A stretch of DNA of 21,360 nt, taken from the NCBI GenBank assembly GCA_045599365.1, contig JAZRVS010000191.1:1-21360 (forward strand). Reading direction: 5' to 3'. This DNA comes from UBA1715 sp045599365 (GTDB taxonomy: Bacteria; Bacteroidota; Bacteroidia; Bacteroidales; UBA1715). The notes beneath the pieces were generated by a model. The model did no database searches. It had not been told where the DNA came from and was given only the letters and a program-made list of their open reading frames with translations. Below are positions 1-9,900 of this stretch, one piece after another; the stretch's first letter is position 1, and each line of letters starts with the position of its first letter. The position numbers were made by a program, and so were the translations under genes.

Positions 1-1
1 A

Positions 2-549
2 AAACATCGAAAACGATGTAAATGGACAACGACACATATACGCGATAGAATATCTATAAAAGATCGTCCTAAAATTGTAGATGAAAAGAAAAGATTTGGA
101 GATTGGGAAATGGATACGATAGTCGGGAAAAACAATAGTGGTGCTATAGTAACCCTTACGGAGCGAACGACAAATTTTCTGATTATGGAGTATTTACCCA
201 ATGGTAAAAATGCCAAGTCCCTCGCTGAGGCTGTTTATCGTTTGTTGTTACCATATAAAAAATCTGTGTTAACAATCACAACAGATAATGGTTCCGAGTT
301 CGCAGAACATGCTATATTAGCTAAAAAACTTAATACAACCATTTATTTTACTGATCCATATTCCTCATGGCAAAAGGGTGCTGTTGAAAATATCAATAAA
401 TTGATACGTCAATATATTCCTAAAAAACATCATTTAGTTCTCTATCAACTAATTATATAAAAGATGTTCAAATGAAAATTAATCGAAGACCGCGTGAGAA
501 ATTGTCTTTCCGTTCCCCAAAACAAGTGTTCTTCAAAAATTTTTTATAA
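2..549 (+). pseudogene. IS30-family transposase, 3' part, frameshifted
   Basis: This is the C-terminal catalytic half of an IS30-type DDE transposase, which cuts and joins the insertion sequence ends. The frame is open from base 2, so the gene starts outside the window and lacks its DNA-binding N-terminus here. The visible core has RFGDWEMDTIVG (first Asp, near base 113), TTDNGSEF (second Asp) and GAVENINKLIRQYIP (Glu), with 33 residues between the second Asp and the Glu, the IS30 DD(33)E spacing. The frame stops at 460, but the family's C-terminal motif (INRRPREKLSFRSPKQVFF) continues in another frame to a TAA at 547-549. The switch falls in the A6 run at 422-427, and one extra A would restore the frame. 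I read this as a one-base deletion and an inactive copy. Programmed slippage is less likely because the A run is not aligned as a classical slippery heptamer. Confidence 0.88.
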
Positions 550-550
550 A

Positions 551-575
551 ATTGCACTTGCTACTTGAATCTATA
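551..575. repeat. Candidate right inverted repeat of the IS30 element
   Basis: Just past the transposase stop lies ATTGCACTTGCTACTTGAAT. Its position and its GCACTT/ACTTGAAT wording resemble the right ends of Bacteroidota IS30 elements as I remember them. The matching left end is outside the window, so the exact border and any target duplication cannot be confirmed here. Confidence 0.35.
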
Positions 576-621
576 ACTCTACTTATTAGATTAATTCTTA
601 TTTTTTTTATAGTAAATATGT

Positions 622-629
622 TATATTTG
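622..629 (+). promoter_or_regulatory. Promoter -7 element for the histidine phosphatase lipoprotein
   Basis: TATATTTG is an exact match to the Bacteroidota -7 consensus TAnnTTTG and lies 25 bases before the ATG at 655. No clear TTTG stands about 19 bases upstream, only a T-rich tract, so the -33 element is weak. The predicted start would give a leader of roughly 20 bases. Confidence 0.5.
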
Positions 630-654
630 CGCAGTAACATTAAAGAATAAAAAA

Positions 655-1410
655 ATGAAAAAATTACTTTACCTTTTGATTAGTGCGTCGTTGTGCGCAA
701 TGGTTGGTTGCTCTAAGGATGACGATAAGACACCAGATAACTCATATTCGTTCTCTTTGGACTCATTTAATGATGCCGCTACCGTTTATAAAAATTTAAA
801 AAAAGGTGATAGAATCATCTTTGTTATCCGACACTCAAAACGTAACGATGATCCATCTTTTGAAAGTAAATTAACAGAAGAAGGCATTGAATGGACTATA
901 GAGGCTGGGAAAAAATTCAGCGGTGGTCTCGCTGGTAAAAATGATGCATATTATGGGTCAACAGCTTACCCAAGATGTAAACAAACTAGTTACTATATAG
1001 CAAATGCTCGTGGAGATTCTAATCCAGCTGATACAAGTGAAGTCCATGCACCAATTGATTACGTCAATAGTAATTATTTCACAGATAATACAAAATGGCC
1101 ATATATAGCAACATACTACGAAAATAATGTTGAAGAAGCAAACGAGAGTGCTACTCGCATGATAAATGAGCTTTGTAAAATTACTGAAGGATATACATTC
1201 TCGTGGTTTACATCTCATGATTTTACAACACTTATTTTAACAGAATGGGCTACGAAACATGCTATCAAATTTGAATCTCCTAACTGGATTAATTATCTAA
1301 CTGGTATAGCTGTAATTGTTCACCCTGACAAGACATGGGAAGTATATCCAGTAACGAATTTGTCGTCAGGTTTCAATACAGATAAAGGTGATTATAGTAC
1401 TTGGTGGTAA
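655..1410 (+). CDS. Histidine phosphatase superfamily lipoprotein
   Basis: A predicted surface or periplasmic lipoprotein of 251 residues. Residues 1-19 form a lipoprotein signal with lipobox MVGC (Cys19), followed by an acidic KDDD stretch typical of exported Bacteroidota lipoproteins. The mature part shows histidine phosphatase (phosphoglycerate-mutase-like) signatures: FVIRHSKR with the candidate phospho-acceptor His60 after Arg59, LTEEG at 73-77, a GSTAYPRCKQTS segment with Arg107 that matches the usual S-x-x-R-x-x-Q-T motif, and FTSHDF with the second His at 188. The first motif reads RHS rather than the common RHG. Members of this superfamily remove phosphate from many substrates, and the substrate here is unknown. 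The gene has its own -7 element and terminator, so it looks monocistronic. The family call is fairly secure; catalytic activity is inferred. Confidence 0.78.
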   Translation: MKKLLYLLISASLCAMVGCSKDDDKTPDNSYSFSLDSFNDAATVYKNLKKGDRIIFVIRHSKRNDDPSFESKLTEEGIEWTIEAGKKFSGGLAGKNDAYYGSTAYPRCKQTSYYIANARGDSNPADTSEVHAPIDYVNSNYFTDNTKWPYIATYYENNVEEANESATRMINELCKITEGYTFSWFTSHDFTTLILTEWATKHAIKFESPNWINYLTGIAVIVHPDKTWEVYPVTNLSSGFNTDKGDYSTWW

Positions 1411-1434
1411 ATTTATCCTTAAGTATATTAGTGT

Positions 1435-1471
1435 AAAAAAAAGTCCGTCAACATTTTGTCGGACTTTTTTT
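1435..1471. terminator. Bidirectional intrinsic terminator
   Basis: The stem AAGTCCG (1441-1447) pairs with CGGACTT (1460-1466). An A run lies on the left (1435-1442) and a T run on the right (1465-1471), so the hairpin can stop transcription from both sides. It sits between the plus-strand lipoprotein gene and the minus-strand transporter gene, as expected for a shared convergent terminator. Confidence 0.85.
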
Positions 1472-1545
1472 ATATGTTTTAACCTATAGGAAATTATAAC
1501 ACTTCAAAACAGAAGTTCAAAAGAGATGCCTCTAATAACAATCAA

Positions 1546-1580
1546 CTGACAACTAAAAATACTGCCAAGATATATATCAC
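1546..1580 (-). repeat. Dispersed repeat, copy 1 (inverted relative to copy 2)
   Basis: The reverse complement of this segment aligns with 18231-18264 over about 35 positions with four mismatches and one gap. The shared core is TCTTGGCAGTA. Both copies sit in intergenic spaces between converging genes. Apart from this segment, the neighbouring bases 1472-1593 hold nothing I can recognise. Confidence 0.5.
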
Positions 1581-1593
1581 TACGTTAATTTTC

Positions 1594-3219
1594 TTAATCA
1601 ATCACAATATTTTGTTTTCGTAAGATTCGTTTTGCTGCAAATGCATAAAAAGCTATAAAAGCATAGCATACTACTGGTATAATGTACGAATTGTGAATGC
1701 CAATAATGTCAGCTAACTTTCCTTGTATAGGAGGAATTATACCTCCGCCTAAAATCATCATTACTAAGAACGATGAACCTTGTGAAGTATATTTTCCTAA
1801 TCCTAAGGTTGCAAGTGTATATATGTTCGACCACATAATACTACAAAATAGTCCACCTGAAAGGAATGCGTAAACTGCAGTCATTCCTGTTGTACAAAGT
1901 CCTATTATCATTGCGGTAATTGCGAGTAAGGCAAAAACTAAAAGTGTCAATGCAGGTCTTTCCTTACAGAGAATAAATGCAACTACTTGAACTAAAACGC
2001 AGAATACAAAATAATACAAAATACTCATGTCGTGTCCTGCTAATGAGTTTATGCCGATAACGAGGGTAAATGCTAACAATGGAGCAGCAATCATTGCAAT
2101 AATTTTTGTGGTCTTTTTGAAGTCAAAAACCAATACAGCTCCACACCAACGTCCTATCATGAGCGCTCCCCAATACATAGATACAAATGGTGCTATTTGT
2201 GCTGCCGAAAAACCTCCGAATTCTTCTTCTCCAAGCAATCCCCCTAAATTGCTCCCTATTGCAACTTCAACACCAACGTAGAAAAATAGAGCTATCAAAC
2301 CTAACGCTAATTGTGGATATTGTAGAGCGCCCCAGCCAGAATTATCTTTTTTGGCTCTACTATGCGCAAATAAGAGGGCAATTATAACTGTTGCAAAAGC
2401 CCCAATTAGACAATACATTCGATTCATTTCAACATCACCAAAACCTAACATAATATTCCCAGACGTTTTGTAACTATCAAATACGGGTATTAGGAATGAA
2501 AATAATAAAATGGTAATAATTAGAAATAACCACAAAGCCTTGTTTGATGTCTCAACTTCAGATTCTTGAATACAAGCAGGAACTTTTTTGGAAAAATGAA
2601 ATATGGCAGCTGCAAGTAAAAATAAAATACCAACGACAGAATAGAGTATGACAACATTGTTTAAATTTAAATTGTCAATTTTATCACCAGTTATTTCTCC
2701 AACTGCACCAAATAAAGCAATACTTAGAATGATTGGACCGATTGTGGTTCCAAAAGAATTGATGCTTCCCCCCAAATTGATACGGTCGCTTCCCGTTTTG
2801 GGATCTCCTAATGCTATAGCAAAGGGATTGGCTGCTGTTTGTTGTAGTGAATAACCAAGAGCAACAGTGAAAAGTCCAATGAGAAGCCCAACATATACAT
2901 CAGTTTTTACACCTATAATCATTGCTATTGCACCAATTGCTGAAAATAATAAACCGTAAATAATACTTCGTTTGTATCCCCATTTCCCGACAATGTCCGA
3001 TTTTCGCAAAGTGCTAATGATAAATAAAATCAATGCACCAATATAATATGCTGTGTAAAAAGCAAAATCAATCAACTGGGATTGAAACTGATCTAATGAA
3101 AAATGATGTTTACAAAATGGAATAAAAACGCCATTGCTTGCTGCAATAAATCCCCAAAAAAAGAACACAATAATGAGTGTGTAGAGTGCAGGGTAGTTTG
3201 TTTTTGTAGTTGTTGTCAT
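1594..3219 (-). CDS. FucP/FHS-type sugar MFS transporter with extra helices
   Basis: An inner-membrane proton/sugar symporter of the fucose-galactose-glucose (FHS, FucP-like) branch of the major facilitator superfamily. Hallmarks are WGFIAASNGVFIP near residues 22-34, GYKRSIIYGLL (81-91), QTAANPFAIALG (127-138) with RINLGGSINSFGTTIGP following, YVGVEVAIGS (314-323), MYWGALMIGRW (348-358) and the TM11 segment GGGIIPPIQGKLAD (490-503). At 541 residues it is about 100 longer than E. coli FucP. The added length is hydrophobic: two extra segments in the central loop (about 229-247 and 269-287) and a further pair around 399-441 between the usual TM9 and TM10. The thioredoxin-like gene lies 44 bases upstream on the same strand, so the two probably share a transcript. 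The exact sugar cannot be read from the sequence. Confidence 0.85.
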   Translation of the reverse strand: MTTTTKTNYPALYTLIIVFFFWGFIAASNGVFIPFCKHHFSLDQFQSQLIDFAFYTAYYIGALILFIISTLRKSDIVGKWGYKRSIIYGLLFSAIGAIAMIIGVKTDVYVGLLIGLFTVALGYSLQQTAANPFAIALGDPKTGSDRINLGGSINSFGTTIGPIILSIALFGAVGEITGDKIDNLNLNNVVILYSVVGILFLLAAAIFHFSKKVPACIQESEVETSNKALWLFLIITILLFSFLIPVFDSYKTSGNIMLGFGDVEMNRMYCLIGAFATVIIALLFAHSRAKKDNSGWGALQYPQLALGLIALFFYVGVEVAIGSNLGGLLGEEEFGGFSAAQIAPFVSMYWGALMIGRWCGAVLVFDFKKTTKIIAMIAAPLLAFTLVIGINSLAGHDMSILYYFVFCVLVQVVAFILCKERPALTLLVFALLAITAMIIGLCTTGMTAVYAFLSGGLFCSIMWSNIYTLATLGLGKYTSQGSSFLVMMILGGGIIPPIQGKLADIIGIHNSYIIPVVCYAFIAFYAFAAKRILRKQNIVID

Positions 3220-3263
3220 AAAACTATAATTTTAATTGAGAAGAAGTATAATCAAGACTCTTT

Positions 3264-3737
3264 TTATTTGTTTACTAATAAGCTATCAATCAAATGTCTA
3301 TAAAAATCAATAGGGTATGCTCCTGTTGCATATTGCATCATTTCTTTATTACAAAACATCACGGTTGGAATGGAATTTACACGGAAAAATGTTGCTAAAT
3401 TTTGAGCTTCATCAATGTTTATTTGGTAAAAATTTATTTTTTCAGCGTATTCTTTCGATAAAGTGTCAAAATAAGGCGCAATCATTTTACAAGGACGACA
3501 CCAGTCTGCGTAACAATCTACAATACAAGGTTTTTCTCCTTTGAATTCCCAGTTTTCTGAATTTAATTCAAAGTCAAAAACCAACGACTTATATTCCTTT
3601 TCAGAAATCTTTTTGACAGTATAAATTTCTCGATTTTGACTTTGTTGAGTACTATTATTTTCTCCTTTTGATGATGTTGTGGTTTGACACGAAAACAATA
3701 GCAATAACGATAAAATATAGAGTGGTAGAACCTTCAT
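3264..3737 (-). CDS. Thioredoxin-like lipoprotein
   Basis: A 157-residue predicted lipoprotein with a thioredoxin fold, acting in the periplasm on disulfides or as a thiol reductase. The signal peptide ends in lipobox LFSC (Cys17), followed by a Ser/Thr/Asn/Gln-rich linker to about residue 37. The thioredoxin domain covers about 45-157, with KPCIVDCYADWCRPCK containing the redox pair Cys80 and Cys83 (WCRPC) and the cis-proline in SIPT (Pro124). Two further cysteines, Cys71 and Cys75, lie just before the active site, where most thioredoxins have hydrophobic residues. The ATG at 3737 sits just after a strong -7 element. It is the first gene of a likely two-gene unit with the sugar transporter, but no functional link between the two is evident. 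Confidence 0.85.
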   Translation of the reverse strand: MKVLPLYILSLLLLFSCQTTTSSKGENNSTQQSQNREIYTVKKISEKEYKSLVFDFELNSENWEFKGEKPCIVDCYADWCRPCKMIAPYFDTLSKEYAEKINFYQINIDEAQNLATFFRVNSIPTVMFCNKEMMQYATGAYPIDFYRHLIDSLLVNK

Positions 3738-3751
3738 ATTGAAATTTTTGC

Positions 3752-3781
3752 CAAAGATATGTAAATTCTTCTATTCTACAA
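3752..3781 (-). promoter_or_regulatory. Bacteroidota-type promoter for the thioredoxin/transporter unit
   Basis: Read on the minus strand, TTG (3779-3781) and TATCTTTG (3752-3759) are separated by 19 bases. The second element matches TAnnTTTG exactly and the spacing is that of Bacteroidota housekeeping promoters. Transcription would start about 8-10 bases before the ATG at 3737, giving a very short leader. Confidence 0.65.
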
Positions 3782-3824
3782 CGTATTATACTTTTTCAAT
3801 GGTATAAAATAGTGTAAAAAAACT

Positions 3825-3856
3825 ATTGTATATTTCAAAGAAAAATTGTTATTTTG
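3825..3856 (+). promoter_or_regulatory. Possible promoter of the giant surface protein gene
   Basis: TTG (3825-3827) and TTATTTTG (3849-3856) are 21 bases apart. The second element has one mismatch to TAnnTTTG. A start near 3863 would give a leader of about 40 bases before the ATG at 3903. This is the best candidate in the divergent region but not a strong one. Confidence 0.35.
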
Positions 3857-3902
3857 ACACTTTATATGAAACCTTTTTTGAGGGCATTTAGTCTTGTTAA
3901 AA

Positions 3903-6900
3903 ATGAACTTTTATTTAAAACAAAATAGTATGCAAACATTGATGTTTAGACGCTTGAAGCGTTTTTTGATGACGATTGTTGGAATTATTGCAACCACTTC
4001 ATTGGCTTTTTCGCAAGTAGATTATGAATTCTGGTTCGCAGCTCCGTATGGTACAACCGACCATGCTCCGTATTGGCCAACAGAATATCCGTACAAGGTT
4101 GGAGGTCGTCCAATTTATTTGCGTTTGGCAACTCAAGATGCTGATGCTGATGTTACGGTAACATTGCCTGCGTTGGGTGTTACTGTTGCTAATGTGAATA
4201 TAAAGGCAAATAGTACGGCATCTATAGATTTGACACCATATCTTGCTAATATTCAATGTTCTAAAGAAGGTAATGTGGTAGAGGATAAAGGTATCTATAT
4301 TCGTTCGAACGCATTGGTTACTGCATACTATGAAATTGCGTCTGTGTTGAATACTGATATATTTTCTTTGAAAGGACAAAATGCTTTAGGTAAAGAGTTC
4401 TATACACCATTCCAAAATTTGATGTCGAATGACCAATATCACAATGGAGAAGGTGTGCCTGATAATGGTATTTATGGCGATGCTGCGTATTCCTATATTG
4501 TGATTGTAGCAACACAAGATCATACAATTGTTAATGTTACTCCAACAACCAATTGCGTGGGAATTAGCGCTGGATCAACAAAAACAGTAACATTGGATAG
4601 AGGTCAAACGTATGTTGTTCGTTCTACGGGACAAGATGCAAGTTCTCGTATGTCGGGAACACATATTAAATCAACGAAACCAATTGCTGTAACTATTGGT
4701 GAAGACTCTGCATACCCAGATTATTACACGAATTCAGGTGATTGTGAGGATTATATCGGAGACCAAATTACACCAGCAAATGTTACAGGTAAGGAATATA
4801 TTATAGTACAAGGTCAGGGTTATTCTGCAGCAAGAAATACGAGTAGAGATTTCTATGAAATTGTTGCAATTACAGCAACAATGGATAATACTACTATCAG
4901 TTTAAATGGCGTTCAATATGGTTCTACTTTGAAAAAAGGAGAAACTATTTCTATTGAGTTAGATAATCCAACTGCAATTTATACGTTCATTCAAGCTTCA
5001 AATCCAGTTTATGCGTTCCATGTTTCAGGTTACCATTGTGAGGTTGCAGGAGCCTTGCTTCCTTCTATCGAAATGTGTACTGGTTCATATAAAATGGGTT
5101 TTGTGAGAACGTATGGTTCTCAAAATGATCAAGAATTCTATATGAACTTGATGGTGAAGGGAGATGGAGAAAAAGATTTCTTGCTTAATGGTGAAAGTAA
5201 TGATATAATCAATAATGCTGATTTTCAAGAAATTGACGGTTCGGAATGGAAAGTTGCAAGAATTTATTTTTCTCGTTATGACTTGCCAGAAGGAGCGTAT
5301 TTCTTGCAAAATACAAGTTCATTGTTCCACATGGGTATGATGAACTCTACTGCACATGATTGGGGTGATGGTCAGGGATATCGTTTGATGGGGTCTATGT
5401 ATGGATATTTCTCTCGATTTAGCGATAACTATCCTTCAACAAAGATTGTAAATAATAATGATACAAGTATCACGGTAACGCGAAATACAAAAGTTAGTTT
5501 GTTGGCCGATGGCGGTATCAAGTTCAATTGGAAAGGGTATATGTGGGATGGACATGATTGGGTGTTAATGGATTCTCCGTACTACTTAAATGCAACAGAT
5601 GTTGAAAACCCTTACGCCTTGATAGATGCTTTGGGTATTTATAAATATACGGCTACAATTTCTACTGATTGCTATGATGATGTGGAGAGAAGTGTTCTTA
5701 TAAAGATTGTTGAACCTATTGATTTGAATCCTATTCACGATACAGTTTGTTATACACCAGGTTTGTCACCAAATAACGATAAGAGTCAGTATTACAATTT
5801 GTTTAATCTAAATGATACAATTGTTGGTAAGAAAGGCTTGATAACTGGTTTCTATGTTGATCATTTCGATAGATTTGTCCCTGCTTCTGCTGAAACATGG
5901 ACAAACTATGAGGATACACTTTTACCAAGTGGTAAATGTTCTGCAGTAAATGGTTCGTTTTCTGTTGTTTCAAACCCGTATGTCGATGCAGTCAATTCAT
6001 CAGCAACAGTTGGGTATTTAAAGAAAAGTGGTTATAACGGAAACTCACAAGAAGATAGGTTCTCTGTATCAATGGACATTAATGTTTTGTCTGATGCAAT
6101 GAATTTAAAAAATGGCGGAAAATTTTCGTTCGATGTAAGTTATGACGAAACAAAAACGGAACAATATTGTAGTAATTGTGCGTCAGAACACTACATTTAC
6201 ATGGAATTGATTGATGAAAATGAGTCAAAATTGTCTATTCCTGTTGGTGCAACTTTCCCAGCAATAAAGGCTGGTAGCAGTACAGAAGAAGAGGAAGATG
6301 GAGCGGTAAAATGGGTACATGCTGAAGCTGATTTCTCCGGATTCGCAGGTGATTTTGGAAACATTAAAACGGTTAGAATCCGTGGCTATTATGATGATGC
6401 AAACTGGGGTTGTAAATATCCTGGCTACTACATCGATAATATTAAATATTATACCGTCGATCGTTATGAAACGATTAGTATTCCAGAATCAAAAGAATAT
6501 ACAATTACCGATGGCGATTCATTGTTCGCTATCGTAAGAAATAATTTCGATATCACTCGTTCTGATACATCAATGGTCTATCTTGCTGTAAAAAATACAG
6601 GAATTGAAAAACGTTCTGTTGAATTAGAGGACACGTGTGCAACAGAGGGCAATGTACTGAAAGAGTGTAATCTAACATTGTTTAATTATGCTGTTGGTGG
6701 TGCTTTGGTTGCAAATCGTTCTTGGTATTATGATTTTCAACGCACAAAACCTATTGAAGATCCAGAATTTGTTGATATAGAAGCAGGAAATAATATTTTC
6801 TATGTGTATGTTGAAGATGAATGTGGTGATATTCCAGGCGAAGTTGAGTTGACAGTATTTGCAATTCCAGATGTTCAAGATGCTGAAGTTTCTGTCTGTG

Positions 6901-9900
6901 AAATTCCAAGTATGGGTGGCGATCAAGGTTTGATAGACCTTGATGCTATGAAAGCAAAGATTACTTCTGATGCGGGTGCAACATTTGAATGGTATTCTGA
7001 CTATCAATATACAAAGAAGTTGGGTTCTACTTCATCTGTTCCTGTAACCGATGGTAAGAAATTTTATGCTAAAGCTTACTATAGCGAGCGTTGTCCATCG
7101 TACGCTACGTTAACTGTTTCTATCATTCCTGTTGATGATATTGTATTTGAAGATTTTGCAGTTTGTCAAGATGCTGGTTCTACTGCATTGGTTGCAACTC
7201 CAACAGGTGGTATATTTGAAGGCGATGGTGTTACATCTGGTTCATTTGACCCTGCTACTGCAGACGTTGGAACTCACGAAATATCATATACAATCACAAA
7301 TGATGGTTGTACAAATACGGAAACTGCTATCGCAACTGTCAATCCAATAGTTACTGTTGATTTGGTTAATTTAAGTGGTAAATTAAAGAAAGGTGAGTCA
7401 GCAAATTTGAAAGCTACGATTTCTCCAGCTTCTTCTGATTATGCATATACGTGGAATGATGCATCTCTACTTCAAAATTCAAAGACTCTTACTCCAACAA
7501 CAGTCGCTTTGAATGAACCAACTTATTATACAATAGATGTTGAAAATACAAAAACAGGTTGTACTGCTTCTGCTAAAGTATTAGTTGATGTATACACTCC
7601 AGTAAAGGTAACTTTGGACTTAGAACCAATTTGTGCAGGTCAAGATGTTACTATAGAAGCAAATCGCGTTGGTGGTACAGGTCCATTTACGTATAATTGG
7701 TCTTTGACACCATCGGTTGCTTATACTGCAGTTAATGACTCAACGATTACAATCAAGAATATTCAATCTGATGTGAAAGTTAAAGTTACGGTAACCGATA
7801 CAAAAGAAGGTGATGTAGTTAGCGCAGAAGAAACTCAAGTTGTATATGCAAATCCAACATTAACTCTTGATGATGCAGCGATTTGTCAAGGTTTGACTTT
7901 GGATTTGCTCCCATCTGTTTCAGGTGGAACTGCTCCTTATACTTCTGAATGGTCTGGAAATGTTGATATTTTGAAAACGGCAACATCTACTCAAAATGCT
8001 TCTATCAACACAAATGATAATGTCGGTACATATTATTTAACGTATAAAGCAACAGACGCAAATGGTTGTTTCGTTGAAAAACCCGTATCTGTTCTTATAA
8101 ACCAAAAGCCTGTAGTTTTAGCGACTTCAGATAAAACGACCTCATGCTTTGGTGATGTCGTAAATTTATCTAGTTCATTAGAAACAGGTAATTCAAGTGG
8201 TGCTACGTATGAATGGATTTCAAAGACATATAGTACAGGCGATTTGTCAAGTACAACAATTCCAAATCCAACTTATTCGTCGTTTATATCTGGTGTTCAT
8301 CAATTTGAAATGATATTTACTGATGCAAATGGTTGTAAAGATACTTCAGATGTCGTTTCTGTTCGAATTGAACCTCGTCCAACCGTAATAATCAATCCTG
8401 TTGAAGACCAATGCGCTACCAATCAGGGTGTGCAGTTGTCTGCTACTCCAAAGGTAGAAGGTGTTCCTGATGCAACATTTACCTATCAATGGTCTGGCGA
8501 TTTGTCTGCAACAGAAGAAAATCCAATGTTGGATATTTCAACTCCAGGGACTAAAACTATTAAATTACAAGTTACAGCAAACAACGGCTGTATTTCTGAT
8601 GTGGTAGCATCCCAAGTCGTTGTAAATAGCAATCCTATTGCCGATATTGCAACAAAAGATTTGGAAGTTTGTGCTAATGATACAATCACGTTAAAAGCAA
8701 ATGCTTCGTCTTCAAATGTAACGTATGAATGGTCAGCAACTGCTCCTTTGTTGGCAACAACAGGTAGTTCTGTGCAAATTGTTCCTGCAAATTCTATCGG
8801 TTCTGAGACTATTCCTCATACCATTACATTGAAGGTAACAGATAATACAACTGGTTGTTCATCAACGACAACAACAGATATGACGGCTTTCCGCTTGCCA
8901 GAAATTACTTTGGGAGATGACATTGAATTGTGTGATGGTTCTTCTATTGAACTTGAACCTTTAATCAAATATGCATATAAGGGAACATATACCACAAAAT
9001 GGTTCTTGGATACCTTGCAATTGAGTAGCACAAATGTCATAGATCCTACATATACACAATCTGGTACAGGTGTAAATAATATAGGTATAGAAATAACAGA
9101 TGGTAATGGTTGTAAAAGTGTTGACAAACTTGATATTAAAGGTCTTGAGTTACCAAAAGCCAATGCTGGTGAAGATAGAGTTGAAGATTGGGGACAAGAT
9201 TTTGTTTTGAATGGTTCTGCAACTGGTGGCGCTGGCGCGTACACATATTTATGGGAACCTGCTGATTCTTTGAAAACCGTTCCTACTTTACAACAACCTA
9301 CTGCTAATATCCTAGAATCAACTATATTCACATTAGAAGTTACTGATGCAAAAGGTTGTAAAGGTTCTGATGAAGTTGTTATTACTATAATTGGACAACC
9401 ATTGAAGGTTTCTATTCTTCAAAAACCAGACCCTCTTTGTTTTGGTAATTCTGCTGTGTTAGAGGCTCTTCCTTCAGGTGGTACTGGAGTTTACAAATAT
9501 GAATGGTACAATCTTGCCGACCCTTCAACTGTAATTGGAACAGAAAAAACTTTGGATATTGCTCCTACAGAAAATGCCGTTTATAAAGTGGTATTGAATA
9601 GTATTGGTGAGAAAGCATTCGATCCAACATCGGCAACTCATACTGTTCAAGTTTATAGCCTACCAACTGTTGCTTTGAGAGGTGATGTTACTCCTCACGT
9701 GTGTCAAGGAGATAATTTAATGATTGTCCCTGCAGTTACAGGTGTTGAACCATTTACATATCAGTGGCTTGATGGTTCACCAATTTCTGTTAAGACTGAA
9801 ACGTATATGTTCAATAATTCTCAGATTTCAGGTGACCAAAATATGAAGTTAATTGTAACGGATGCAATGGGTTGTTCTGATTCAGTTGAGTTTAAGGTTC

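Noticed and set aside
422..460. Programmed -1 frameshift in the transposase
   Set aside because: The A6 run follows a T and is not in the A-AAA-AAG type register for tandem slippage, IS30 elements normally encode a single frame, and a simple base deletion explains it.
8816..9331. Minus-strand open frame of 171 codons inside the giant gene
   Set aside because: It is antisense to a continuous, domain-supported reading frame, has no recognisable motifs, and its composition fits a shadow of the repeat modules.
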